From positions 172,830,295 through 172,894,294 of the forward strand of contig OZ023264.1 of NCBI GenBank assembly GCA_964006375.1: a DNA stretch of 64,000 bases, in the 5' to 3' direction. Both the position numbers and the translations under genes were made by a program. Shown here piece by piece: positions 1 through 10,761 of the stretch. The notes under the pieces were generated by a model, which had not been told where the DNA came from, ran no database searches, and was given only the letters and a program-made list of their open reading frames with translations. This DNA comes from Tillus elongatus (taxonomy: Eukaryota; Arthropoda; Insecta; Coleoptera; Cleridae). Within the stretch, counting starts at the first letter, position 1. Every line of letters begins with the position of its first letter.

Positions 1-1
1 C

Positions 2-265
2 TCTTCACCAACAGAGGTACAGCTCAACAACGCTCCTTTAGAGGTGTACCTGCAACTACAGCAATGTATGGGGAACACACTAAAACCAACTGATTGGGGT
101 TGTAAGATGGGCCCAGATGGAAGCCTGTGCCCCATCACCACTGACGATCCCCCTGCTCCAGAGGACATCCTCAAAGCCATATTTTGCAGTTGCATAACAG
201 GATGTGGGACACGATGTGGGTGCCCTAAAATAGGGATACATTGCTCAATAGTGTGCAACTGCTAA
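2..265 (+). CDS. C-terminal fragment of an insect cysteine-rich protein (partial)
   Basis: The frame is open from base 2 to a TAA ending at 265 and has no internal start that must be used, so it reads as the last coding piece of a gene running off the left edge. The C-terminal third is a cysteine cluster (FCSC..GCG.RCGCPK.GI.CS..CNC) that follows a DDPPAPEDIL-type proline-rich stretch and a 'DWG' segment. The same order, W-G-W, PPAPE, then CxCxxxCxxxxCxC, is known to me from the C-terminus of a repeated, uncharacterised insect protein family. It resembles CXC/tesmin-type metal-binding clusters, but I cannot assign a function. These sequences are often multicopy, so this may be a repeat-borne fragment and not a working host exon. 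Confidence 0.5.
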   Translation, partial: SSPTEVQLNNAPLEVYLQLQQCMGNTLKPTDWGCKMGPDGSLCPITTDDPPAPEDILKAIFCSCITGCGTRCGCPKIGIHCSIVCNC

Positions 266-1880
266 GGGGAGTGTACTAACCCCACCCCACCCCCCAATCA
301 ATATATTCTGCTAGACGAAGACTGAACACCCACAAACCCTGATGACCCCCCCCCCCCTAGAGACAGAACTAATTCGTTCATAAAACTTACCCATTCTGAT
401 TTTATATTAATAATTTTAAATCAAACCTTGATTTAATGTTAATAAACCTCAATTTACGCAATGATGGTCTTATATTTCCTCATCCCTGTGACCCCTAAAC
501 AGTTAGGCCATTAAAATAAATTGAAAAAAACATACATGAACCAACTGAAAACGATGATAATACCGCGACTATATTTTACGGGAAACTACATCTTTGAGCC
601 AAATTGAAATAAGAATTCGATCATTCCGTCTTCATTATTTTTCATGCCACTTGTATACCAGTCAGCCCTGGTGAGGGAGTGCTAAGCTGCCAATTTGAAA
701 ATTAAAATCTTTTACCGGTTTGTATATAATTTTGTATATATCTCTATGTTTCGTAATCAACCAATATTTATTTTAGAATAAAACATATATTTTGCATATG
801 CACAAAACTTTCCCGATAAACCTTCCATAATATCCATGTACTAAAATCTGGCCCCTGGGGACTATCTCTACGAGAGTTTTCCTGGGCATCCTACTAGCAC
901 AGGGTGGTCCACTACCGTTTCTCCTGTCACTATGTGGCTTCCACTTGCCCCCAAAATATTAGAAATTTCAAGTAAAGTGGTGGCGCTTGAGTTAGCCACA
1001 TTTTTCGAACGAACCGAATATCGACCCAATCCACTCTTCGGAAGTACACCGTCACATTTTTAAGTTTTGTACTGAAGTTACATTGAAATTAGATTTTAAT
1101 ATGATTGTGTGTCCCTTTTTATAACAAGGGTTCTACAAATATCACAGTATGCAGTATATACCTATAGCACTTTCTAGTTTAAATGATTACCCATCACCCA
1201 TTTGCGGAACTAACACTGTTCCATTTTCTATGTTTACGATGGGAATTTGTAGGTAATTAACACACATATAATAAAACGGTTTACATTTGATGAAGCTAGT
1301 TCAAAAGAGAACGAAATTTATATCTTACCGAACCTCGTAATTTGCGTTTCCTAATTAACATTTGCTTTGATGTTTTAAAAATGAAATAAAACACATTATT
1401 GCTTCAAAACGAACATACTATTGCATGACATGAAAATCAAAGAGAAATGTAACACCATATCCTTCTAATATAGAATGTTGAATATCATAAATACTTTTTT
1501 TTTTCATTTAACCAACGGATTTCACTGTAAACGTTTATTTTTATGTACATAGTTGTAACGAAAAATAAATCACAACCAGAACCGGCATTAAAAATACCGA
1601 CCGAAAAATCTGAATTGAGTATTTTGAATTAAGAAATGGTGTTGTAATGTCATATGGTCTAAATGTAATGTATTAGGTTCTCGATGCTATATCTGAATAT
1701 CCTCTTAAAATCAGTTTAATGTCATCTGCGTTAGATTCAGTTTTTGACTTTTGATGGCATGCAGGTTTACAAAACAATTGATGTGAGCGGGAAAAACTTA
1801 CCACACAACTAGGGCACGCACCATTAAAAGTCCAGTGGTTTTACTTACCTGCAAAAGACATAAAGGTAAATAGTAGATTA
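266..1880. other. No gene seen; AT-rich spacer
   Basis: I see no supported ORF, RNA gene or clear repeat pair here. There is a poly-C tract near 346-357 and ordinary AT-rich sequence. The 3' UTR of the cysteine-rich fragment may lie in the first few hundred bases. Confidence 0.5.
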
Positions 1881-2045
1881 TACCACGAGTATTGACTCGC
1901 TATTATTCACGAGGAATATTTACGAATCGAGCCGCGAAACCGGCGAGGGAGTGACATTCCGAGGTAATAATAGCCATTATTGCGAGTAGTATACTCTACT
2001 TTATCCACGACTAATTCATTAAATTAAAACTTTTAATGAACAACT

Positions 2046-2690
2046 TTATTTGTTGATAATATTAAAATTAGTAATAGTACAATTAATAAGCTGAATTGGT
2101 CGTGAACTATCAATAACTTTGGAAGACTTTTTAAAAGAAATATTTGGAATTTCGGCCGCTGTAAAGGAAGAAGATGCTACATTACTATTTATCTGTTTAA
2201 CAATAGTATCTGATGTTGCTGTCTTGTTTCTCATAGACCGATTAATGTAACCTTCAGCTACATGTGTAGATTTCCAACCCCTATGATGCTTTAATCCAGT
2301 TATATCGCCTTCTCCATCAATGTACAGAGTGGCAGATGATCTGCGATAACAATGACCGGTATAATTTTGAGGATTTGGCAAATTTAAATATTTGGCAATT
2401 TGTCTATCTATGGCTGCAAATTTGTTTTTTCCTATACGTTGTATTGTACATTTGGATTTTTGATAATTTAGAAAGAATGAATTGATTATTACATGTGACG
2501 GAAGGAGATTGATGTATTTCTTTACAACATTGTAAAAAGTACTGTTTATGATGAGTGTTCGTTCAATTTTGGTTTTAGTATTGGGTATTGTTATTAACAA
2601 GTGTGTTTGGAGATCCTTCGCGTCTTCAATATTCATTTGATGAAGCTTGTTTGAGCGGAATGCGCCCATAATTACAATAATTAATATAAT
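2046..2690 (-). pseudogene. Crypton-like tyrosine recombinase, C-terminal catalytic half
   Basis: The translated minus strand has the C-terminal domain of a phage-integrase-type tyrosine recombinase as found in Crypton-like eukaryotic transposons. It contains GAFRSNKL (first catalytic Arg), a KTK segment, GHCYRRSSAT (His-x-x-Arg box), and HRGWKS...AEGYI (the His/Trp position and the Tyr nucleophile). Upstream coding sequence is not adjacent: it lies 15.7 kb away at 18353-18829, separated by a hAT insertion. The exon should start right after the 3' splice site inside the duplicated ATCTGAAG. The reading frame itself is open to the stop at 2046. The two frameshifts in the other half make the gene non-functional. 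Confidence 0.8.
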
Positions 2691-2714
2691 CTGAAGTAGG
2701 GATGGGCACCTAAC

Positions 2715-2825
2715 ATCGATGTTTTTGGAATATCGATGTTTTCCATTGAACATCGATGTTTAAAACATCGATGTTGTAATTTCGATGTTATATTTTTAAC
2801 ATCGATGTTATTTGTAATCATCGAA
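2715..2825. repeat. Left hAT subterminal CATCGATG repeats
   Basis: Closely spaced copies of the palindrome ACATCGATGT or close variants follow the left inverted repeat. The matching cluster lies at 18225-18330. They probably bind transposase. Confidence 0.75.
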
Positions 2826-3360
2826 ACACGTTACGTATCCCACAAGTGTCCTGTAATTTTTCAGTTCGAAAGTCTTTAAGTAGCTAAAAAATACATCAAT
2901 TTACTGAACAAATTACTAATTGATTCTTTACTCTTTGCACATTGTGACTTAAGCGACATCTGTACGTGAACGCAGTAAGTATTAAATTCCGGCTACCTGG
3001 CATAAATGGGCACCCCTGTCCGATTAATTGACGTAGTAACATCATAAACAGGAACGTTTAAGCAAATACTATATACCCAGACAGCACAGACACGTTCTGA
3101 GAATATACCAGGAATGTTTGGAAAGAATATTCAAACATCCCCAGAACATTCTCACAACGTACAATATATATTCATAGAACATTCTATGAACATGAGAATT
3201 GGACAGATTCTGTCATACTAATAAGGTTCTTAGAATGTTATTTATAATATTCTTAGGAGCTCCCAGTATCTTCTGAAAATGTTCCACGAACATTCAATGA
3301 ATCTTCTCAAAATGTTCATACATATACTCATGGGAACATTGTGTTTTTAAAAAAGATATA

Positions 3361-4431
3361 CAGGGTGTTTCGCATAAGAAATGACACAGAGCAGAGGCAT
3401 GTAGGGTAACCTAAAATATGGTGATTTACCGCAACTTACTCCTATACTAAGGTGCATCTTTAACAAGTTATAGGCCTTCAAAGTGGGGTTTTAAATTTAA
3501 AAAAAAATCAATATCTCAGTAATACTTCAACTTAGAAAAACCAAATTTGGTACACGTTTTGGGTGTACCAGGAGCATTATTCGTTGGTGAGTAGAATTCA
3601 ATTGAAGCATTTAAAAGGGTTGAATAGTGGTGATGCACCTATAATGTGACAGAATTTCTTAACCTATTGGCGGATCTAAAAAATTATTATTTCATTTTAT
3701 GGGCAAGTAAATTATAAAACTTTTTACTCATGATGTTATTTTTCAAAAAAACGTTTGTCGTTTTCAAGAAAAATCCGAATAACTAAAGACACATATATTA
3801 TTAATGTTACTTAAAATCATCAAAAATTCAATACATGCCTGTGAAATGATCATTTTGAAGAATTTCTATAACTTATCGATAGCAATTTTTTTATTTCTGT
3901 TATTAGAGTTGTCTGTTTTCTAATAAATTATACTTATTCACACTTTTTTCCTGATTGTCAAATTTGACCTATACATAAGTTTATTGGAAAATATTTAATT
4001 TTCGACGATTTTTAGTAAGATTGATAAAATGATTCTTTACTTATTCATGTTTTTCTTGAAAATAACAGGAGTAACAAATTTTTAGAGTAAAATTCCTCAT
4101 AAAATGAAATATGTTCTTAAATCCACCAATCTGTTAAAAAATTATGACATTTTAAGGGTGCATTACCCCTAATAAACCCTTTCAAATGCCTTAATTGAAC
4201 TCTACTTACCATTAATTAATGCTCTTGGTACACTCAAAACGAGTACTAAACTTGGTTTTTCTAAGTTATAGTATTAGAGATATTGATTTTTTTCGAAATT
4301 TGAAAACCCACTGAAGGCCTATAACTTCTCAGGGGCGCAACTTAATATAGGGGTAAGTTGCGTTAAATCAGCATATTTTACGTTTACCTATATGCCCCTG
4401 CCCTGTGTCGGTTCTTATGCGAAACACACTG
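3361..4431. mobile_element. Fold-back MITE with about 0.5-kb inverted arms
   Basis: The sequence from CAGGGTGTTTCGCATAAGAA is repeated in inverse orientation, ending ...TTCTTATGCGAAACACACTG, and both outer ends touch TATA, consistent with a TA duplication. The similarity continues inward through most of each half (for example the ATAGGCCTTCA and CATTTTATG blocks occur in both arms), so the element is essentially one large imperfect palindrome with no ORF. It probably derives from a Tc1/mariner-type element. Confidence 0.8.
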
Positions 4432-5059
4432 TATACATGTGTTGAATGATACAGAAATTAAGAAAATGCAATTATATGAAATATTGGATTTCTCTTCAAA
4501 ATTTACCAATTTTCCACGCTTTAACTGGCCTTTTATATATTTTCGTATAAGCAAGCCCGAGAGGCTAGAATTTCAACTTCAATCACTCACCCTTGTTTAG
4601 GTTGCCATATTGTTCCAGTGACTACACACACCTCTAAACTCAAGTTCAAATATGTAATAAGTCAACAATTCGAGTATTGCTCGTTTATTCAGATTAAGTA
4701 TGTACTTATAATGAATACAAAGAAAAGTCTGAATAAAATATTAATAAAACAATTAAAATTTCAATAACATAAAAATCAAATAAATAAAGATACAGTTCTT
4801 GGAGTTGACAAAAAATGTAATAGCCACATACAAAGTTTTCGAGATGAATAACGACGGTTACCCCCTCTGAAGTTACTTGAAATTTGGCTTGACTATTGAT
4901 CCTACAGGCTTTCAGTATGGCATTAAAAGAATTGTGTTACACAATAGTACTTACACCTTTATAGAATATAACTAAATTGGACAGAACATGCCACAAAATC
5001 ACACTAACTTGCACTGAAACAAAACTACAACTGTCATCGATCAGACCTTTTGACCATTC

Positions 5060-5400
5060 CCTTGTATGGTTGCTTTCTGCTCTGCTTCCGCGGACTTGAT
5101 TTTAACATCTGAAGCTATTTCAATATCCCAATGCCCAATGTTTGTCACCAACAGCATGGATATTCTGGTTGTAAAGGCATACTTTGGCAAAGTGATTCCG
5201 TATCTGATAAATTGCAAGTTTTATTGTACATTCATCTTCCTACCATATGTCCAGGCCCACATTTTCTGCACTGTATAGTGATACTTCTTACAGCATTAAC
5301 TTCTTTCACAGGAGTAAAAAGCCTGAGATGTTGGCTTAGACAATTCTATAGATTTGGTGTATTTTTGTACTTTTCCAGTCCATCCACATCAAACTGTGGT
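5060..5400 (-). pseudogene. Decayed zinc-knuckle (gag-like) remnant
   Basis: Translated on the minus strand, one stretch reads IQCRKCGPGHMVGR and a second in another frame reads NHFAKVC. This resembles the paired C-x2-C...H...C and NHFA-x2-C knuckles of insect retroelement gag or DNA-binding proteins. Stops and frame changes separate the pieces. Plus-strand ORFs here are shadows. This is a weak call. Confidence 0.3.
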
Positions 5401-6186
5401 GGTTTATATTGCATTACTTAGGTACTATTGAACATAACACAATATATATTATACAATGTAGGTGTACCTAATTAGTAAGATGATTCAGTCTCAAGCAAAA
5501 TTGACGAACCGATCATGAGTGTAAACTACAGGAGATGCTTTAAAACTTCTTTCTTTTCTAGGTATGTCTTAGTTCTCACACCATGTTTTAGTTGCTTCTG
5601 TACTCTGGATCTATGTTGTTTGCAATTGCATAGTTCTCCGTATTCACATCTCACATCACATTATTATTTTTAATTAATTATGTTAGAATATAACCTTATA
5701 AAACGTTGTTTGCCACAGACCATTCTTTTGACATTACTTTTTATTTACGTATAGCGGCCATATTCCCTTCCCGGCGGCAAGGACATGCGCTCTGTGCCTA
5801 AAGAATTGATTGTCTAAATATACAATTCGATGTGTTTACCATAGACAGGTAACAGAATCAAACATGCAAAATAGTTACAATTATAATTCTCACCACTATA
5901 CCGTAATTATCATTTATCTTGTTCAATAAATTTTAAAGTTATATGATAATATAAGTACAACTCAAGCACATTCTGAGCGAATATTCGGTATAATAATCTA
6001 TTCAAATATTCTCAGTATATTGATGAAGAATTTTCTTAGGATGTGATTGAATGAATATACTCAGAATATTCAAGATTGAAGTTTGTAATTCCATAAATGT
6101 TATTAGAACATTCCGAAACTAATATTCTGAAAACAGAATGTTCTCACATTGTGAGAACATTCTGAGAATATCTTGTGCTGTATGGG

Positions 6187-7331
6187 TAATGACAATACAG
6201 GACAATCCTATGCTTTAGCATTGGTGATATTTGTGACAAGTACACTAGCGCCACCTAGCGTGAAGTACTGACAACTGAGCGCGTAATTTGAATTGAATAT
6301 TTACCTGCATATTCTTAATTTAGACAATTGGTTTATTATAGATGATTATAAAAACTTGTGCATGACAAAACAGTGAAATTTTTCTGATTATATAGTTATA
6401 AATAGAATTTGTATCAACAATCAGCATGAATAATTCTGCAAATTTCTCTTACCCATAATCTTATTTCGTCATAATTTAATGTAATACCTTGAAACCGTCG
6501 TTAAACTACTATTTCAAGGGTAGATATAGGAATATACTGAAAGCTGTTTCTAAGGATATTAAGTTACAATCTGTACTTACCTATAAATAATTGTTCTAGG
6601 TATAAATGGTAGCACAGTATTCAATGTGTTATATCTCTACATGAAAACTGTCTTATTAATCTAATATTTTAAAATATGTAACTGATATACTTAGTACATA
6701 ATTAAGAAATTGTACAGATAAAAGGTGAGACTAACTCTTACTTCCGTGAATAAATCTATTATAGGGCTGAATATGCTATTTCTACTTGTCTCTTTAAAAA
6801 CTTGTCTTGGGAAGATAATTAAAAGCCTTTACCAAGCAAATAATTTTAAATGTGAAAAAATGTGACAATTTATGCCATACTGAAATAAAACAGGACACAG
6901 AAGAAGATAGAAAAACAGTTTTCTTATATCATATATTATTAATGCAAAACTTTTTTTGCCTTAATATTTCTTTTTTTACGCACTGGAAGTTCTTCTTGAC
7001 AACAGTACCCTTTTCTTGCATCTATAATACGAAATTATCGTCAATCCATGTTATAGTTATTGTTTAATATTCATTATTAGGCGAATTTATAAAAAAAATT
7101 GCTGGTAACAAAAGAAAACACAAAAAAAACATATTCACTTTGGCAACCTATAAAATGTCTGATAGATTTAGCACGTTATAATTCGAACAATTATAGATTG
7201 CACACACCCAACCACCAACATTTATTGTAAAAAAACACAGCTCAAACTTAATTATACATAGTTAAACACCAGCAATTACTAGTGTTACACGTTCTCGAAC
7301 GACGTAATATCAGTACTATCTATTCTTAAAA
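6187..7331. other. hAT backbone, no gene seen
   Basis: This is AT-rich interior of the hAT element between the 3.1-kb insertion and the retroviral tandem. A 17-bp segment near 6187-6203 recurs inverted near 18018-18034, on the other side of the retroviral insertion. No convincing coding sequence. Confidence 0.5.
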
Positions 7332-7335
7332 CGCG

Positions 7336-7743
7336 AGATAACAATAGCCAACTCATACAATGTATATAAGAAGTACAGATCCCGATTCAACACCCAAGGT
7401 CGCTGACGAATGGGTTAATTAAAAGCAGCGCAATAAGAAGAATAGACTATTCATAAATGGGTAAACAACTAGACCTTCAATTCAGCAACCAGCCACCTGC
7501 TAGGATCACCTTCAAGACTGCAACTTAGGTGGAAACCGCCTCTCGGTCCACGCCCCACCAGAGACTATATATGGAAGTTACCAGACCACGGACGGACATT
7601 CCTACATTGTTATTGCTTGAGTCTCTTTTAACTTGTCATAATTTATATTTATCATTTTTTTTATTATTATTCATAAGTATTTTATGTAACATTACTCAAT
7701 AAATTCTTTTAAAAAGTCAAGTGTGTTAACAAGAAAGTTAACT
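7336..7743 (+). repeat. LTR 1 of the retroviral tandem
   Basis: 408 bp. It contains a TATATA box near 7566 and an AATAAA polyadenylation signal at 7698-7703. It appears identical to LTR 2 on reading. Confidence 0.9.
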
Positions 7744-7753
7744 GGCGCAGTCG
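7743..7753 (+). promoter_or_regulatory. Primer-binding site, unit 1
   Basis: TGGCGCAGTCG overlaps the last LTR base and complements the 3' end of tRNA-Ser including CCA. Members of the 17.6/297 errantivirus group use tRNA-Ser. The match beyond the 11th base is poor. Confidence 0.7.
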
Positions 7754-7839
7754 CAACGGATAGTGCTGAAGAACCAAAAGTATATTGATTCTTTGCGTTT
7801 CAACGCTTAACAGCCAAAGAACCGATCAAGAGAGACGTC

Positions 7840-7868
7840 ATGAAGACAGCAGCAATAGCATCGATTCT
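7840..7868 (+). other. Env leader exon, unit 1 (predicted)
   Basis: An ATG at 7840 starts a short hydrophobic reading frame cut by a consensus donor (GTAAGTT) at 7869. The acceptor ending at 10761 opens in phase into the env frame 109 bases upstream of its first internal ATG, with no stop between. Errantiviral env mRNAs are known to be spliced from a 5' leader. The exon would supply the start and the first part of a signal peptide. This is inference from the junction phase, not from transcript data. Confidence 0.7.
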
Positions 7869-7938
7869 GTAAGTTGTTTGCTTCCTTTATTTCCTATATA
7901 TATATATACTGTATTTCCTCATATATTAAAAATATTAT

Positions 7939-9192
7939 ATGTCTGATAGCGATATTGATAATTTAGAACATTTGGAATATAGATTAAGAAATATTAGTAT
8001 TGGCGAAATTGATATTGTAGAACAACCCGATATAAATAATTCTAATGTAAATATGGCAAATCAATTCCAAGAGTTTTACCTTAAAGCAATCCCCGAATTT
8101 AACGGACAACCTGAAAATGTAGGGAACTTCTTAAAAGCTTGTGATCTAGTAATGAACCAATTCTATGATGCAGATAATCCAAATTTATATCTAAACCATT
8201 TTCTATTAAATTATATTCAAACGAAACTAATTGCACAAGCCAGGTTAATTATTAACACTAAAATTATAAACACATGGGTAGACTTAAGACGGGCAATTGT
8301 TGAGAACTTCACCGACCAGCGAGATGAAATTAGCTTACTAGGCGAATTATTAACATTGAAACAGAGACATAACGAGGATGCCTTAGCGTTCAGTAATCGT
8401 TGCAGACACATTGAACAATTACTCATCTCTAATTTAATATCTAATGAACGTAACGAGGGAATTTTAGGATTAAAACAAAACATGTACAGACAACAGACAC
8501 TGAAAGCGTTTATCGGTGGATTAAAAAACCCCCTCGGTATGGTGGTCAGATCCACTCGACCGGACAGCATAGAACAAGCTTTAAAATTTATATTTTCCGA
8601 GGAAAATTATGAATATAGGGACAGATTATTACAACGGTCAAATTTCAACAATAATAACAATAACAGGCACGACAAACAACAAAAACCAGTTTTCCAAAGA
8701 AATACCCCAAATTTTAACAATATTCAATTTCAAAAACCCTTCCAACAACAAAATTATCGTGCACCTTTTAACTATAATTTAAACAGACCCCAAATGTCTC
8801 ACCCACAATTTCAGGGAAACCCTTCAAATCAATTCTCAATGAGAAGACCGACGTACAACCCTAATGACAATACTAGAAGATATCCACAAGCTATGGATGT
8901 CGGCAGTAACAACACGAGACATACTAATTTCAGCCGACAACAACCCTCACAAAATAGACGAAACAATTTTCCTTCCAACAATTTTCAAAAAAGACAAAAT
9001 TTCATACCAGAAGAAATAAACTATAACGAAACGAATAATTCTTTTCCTTTCAATGAATTAGAAAGAAGACAACATTTCTTACCAGAAGAATTAAATTATG
9101 ACGCAACATATAATGAACAATCACCCTCCGAATTATACGATGCACAGCATCAAAATTTTCCGATAGCAGGGAGCTCAAAAACAGAACCGTAA
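7939..9192 (+). CDS. gag: Errantivirus-like gag, unit 1
   Basis: A 417-residue structural polyprotein starting at the first ATG after the leader intron donor. The N-terminal third is helical and has the KAIPEFNGQPENVGNFLKAC and RTLKAF/FIGGLKNPLG-like signatures of Gypsy-group Gag capsids. The last 170 residues are Asn/Gln/Arg-rich and probably bind RNA; no CCHC knuckle is visible, as usual in errantiviruses. The protein is identical in both units. Pol follows in the -1 frame and overlaps the gag end, so a -1 frameshift at the A-run near 9177-9181 is likely. Confidence 0.88.
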   Translation: MSDSDIDNLEHLEYRLRNISIGEIDIVEQPDINNSNVNMANQFQEFYLKAIPEFNGQPENVGNFLKACDLVMNQFYDADNPNLYLNHFLLNYIQTKLIAQARLIINTKIINTWVDLRRAIVENFTDQRDEISLLGELLTLKQRHNEDALAFSNRCRHIEQLLISNLISNERNEGILGLKQNMYRQQTLKAFIGGLKNPLGMVVRSTRPDSIEQALKFIFSEENYEYRDRLLQRSNFNNNNNNRHDKQQKPVFQRNTPNFNNIQFQKPFQQQNYRAPFNYNLNRPQMSHPQFQGNPSNQFSMRRPTYNPNDNTRRYPQAMDVGSNNTRHTNFSRQQPSQNRRNNFPSNNFQKRQNFIPEEINYNETNNSFPFNELERRQHFLPEELNYDATYNEQSPSELYDAQHQNFPIAGSSKTEP

Positions 9193-10628
9193 TAGATATT
9201 AATAATTTTAACACAATATCCCAATTACCCTACGTAATAATAAAAGAACTACCCGGAAAAATACTGATCGACTCAGGTAGTACTAAGAGCCTTTTAAACC
9301 CGTCCATAGCATATAACAACTTTTATAATAAGATTTACAATCACCCGTTTTTGATAAAAAGTTCGCATGGTTACTCCCGCCATAATAATCGAGCCAGTAT
9401 AATTTTAAACTCACTAACGGACAGTGAACAAGAGTTTTGCCTATTTGAATTTAACAAAAATTTCATAGGTCTTATTGGAATTGACTTTTTGATAAAAAAT
9501 CAAGCGAACATTGATTTTAAAAACCAGAGACTCAATTTAAAAAATCGAAGCATTAAGATAAACTTCCCTGATACAAGGGATCATGAAGATAAGATGGGTA
9601 GTAATAGTAGTAGCAATAACAATCGGATAAGTAGGATCATCAAAGCAAATGATGAAATGAATCACCTTAACGTAAGTAATACAATAGACAGAAGCATTAT
9701 TGCACTTGAACTCGACCTAGGAAAGCGTAATCAGCCATTAAATGATGACGATAGAAGGTTACAAAGAGTAAATGACATAACAAAAATGTTCACCCACAAT
9801 AAAGGTAAACGGGATCAAGTTTCATTAAACACATATGAATATCGTCGAAATAAAAATGTGAGTGATACGAGGACGATACAAAAAGATATAACGAAGCAAA
9901 TTCAAAATAAAGCAAATAGGATATTAAATAATTCTTACGATCACCAGAATTATAATAATAATTATACGGGGAGTGTACAAAAAAATATTACAGATAAAAT
10001 TAGGTTAGATGTCGTGCACAAGCCTCGACAAAATGCGAGCAATGCAGACAGTATAATGAAATATGTATATTCAATGTGTAAAGAACACAATAAAATCGAC
10101 CAACCCGTTAAAATCGAAGAGTTTATCCCAAGTACAAAAGCACCTTGTTACAGGGCGGTTATTCCGAACAAAATAAAATATACAGGCACCACGCAAAATG
10201 ATAAGTTAAGTAATAATTTAATTCAGGTACAGGACGACCATCGGCAAATAGGTAAGGAACAAATTTCACAAATAATAAAATCAAAAATCAATAACGAAAA
10301 GAAATTCTCACACGATAAGGTTTACAAGTCGGAAATAAATCCCGTAAATAATGAAACTCAATCAAGATTAAATAATATAAATAAACAAGAGAAAATCATA
10401 CATATAAACGACAATGAAATTAACGACGCAATCGGGTTATTTCACGGAAGTAAATTAAATCACATAAATGCTAAAGAAACATATTTAAGGATGAAAACTA
10501 AATTTAATTTTCCAAAAATGAAACAAAAAATAAAATCTTTTATTAGAGCTTGCCAATATTGCAATAACGAAAAAAATAACTCGTTCCAACTAAATAGATT
10601 AAACAAACAGTCCGATTATATCACCTAG
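9183..10628 (+). CDS. pol: Truncated pol, unit 1: protease plus integrase zinc finger
   Basis: Read in the -1 frame relative to gag, which is open back into the gag 3' end, so no own start is needed. The retropepsin active site LIDSGSTKS is followed by the IGLIGIDFL flap-end motif. A long Asn/Lys-rich stretch with no enzyme signatures occupies the middle. The end carries an integrase N-terminal HHCC finger (LFHGSKLNH...CQYC). RT with its YxDD motif, RNase H, and the integrase DDE core and C-terminal domain are all absent. The shortened frame is nevertheless free of stops, in both units, with two amino-acid differences between them. Confidence 0.8.
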   Translation, partial: RTVIDINNFNTISQLPYVIIKELPGKILIDSGSTKSLLNPSIAYNNFYNKIYNHPFLIKSSHGYSRHNNRASIILNSLTDSEQEFCLFEFNKNFIGLIGIDFLIKNQANIDFKNQRLNLKNRSIKINFPDTRDHEDKMGSNSSSNNNRISRIIKANDEMNHLNVSNTIDRSIIALELDLGKRNQPLNDDDRRLQRVNDITKMFTHNKGKRDQVSLNTYEYRRNKNVSDTRTIQKDITKQIQNKANRILNNSYDHQNYNNNYTGSVQKNITDKIRLDVVHKPRQNASNADSIMKYVYSMCKEHNKIDQPVKIEEFIPSTKAPCYRAVIPNKIKYTGTTQNDKLSNNLIQVQDDHRQIGKEQISQIIKSKINNEKKFSHDKVYKSEINPVNNETQSRLNNINKQEKIIHINDNEINDAIGLFHGSKLNHINAKETYLRMKTKFNFPKMKQKIKSFIRACQYCNNEKNNSFQLNRLNKQSDYIT

Positions 10629-10761
10629 CTTAGTCGAACCTAGATATTCGGATAATCGACAAACGAGACATGACGTAAGAAACTGACTAATAAATCCATA
10701 ATACTAAACGACAAAACTGACGAACAGACGATCACCAAACTAAGTAATCTTCACCTTGCAG

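Larger units (their letters stand above)
3076..6186. mobile_element. 3.1-kb TA-flanked DNA element with repeat-rich subterminal regions
   Basis: Imperfect terminal inverted repeats, CCCAGACAGCACA on the left and the complement of CCCATACAGCACA on the right, are bounded by TA. Both ends are dense in GAATATTC/GAACATTC-like motifs (about 3090-3330 and 5960-6180). Apart from a fold-back insertion and a decayed zinc-knuckle-like stretch, the interior has no convincing gene. The superfamily is not clear to me. Confidence 0.6.

Noticed and set aside
1880..2000. Weak inverted similarity to 18935-18990 as terminal repeats of the Crypton-like element
   Set aside because: Only patchy matches by eye, and Cryptons are not expected to have terminal inverted repeats.
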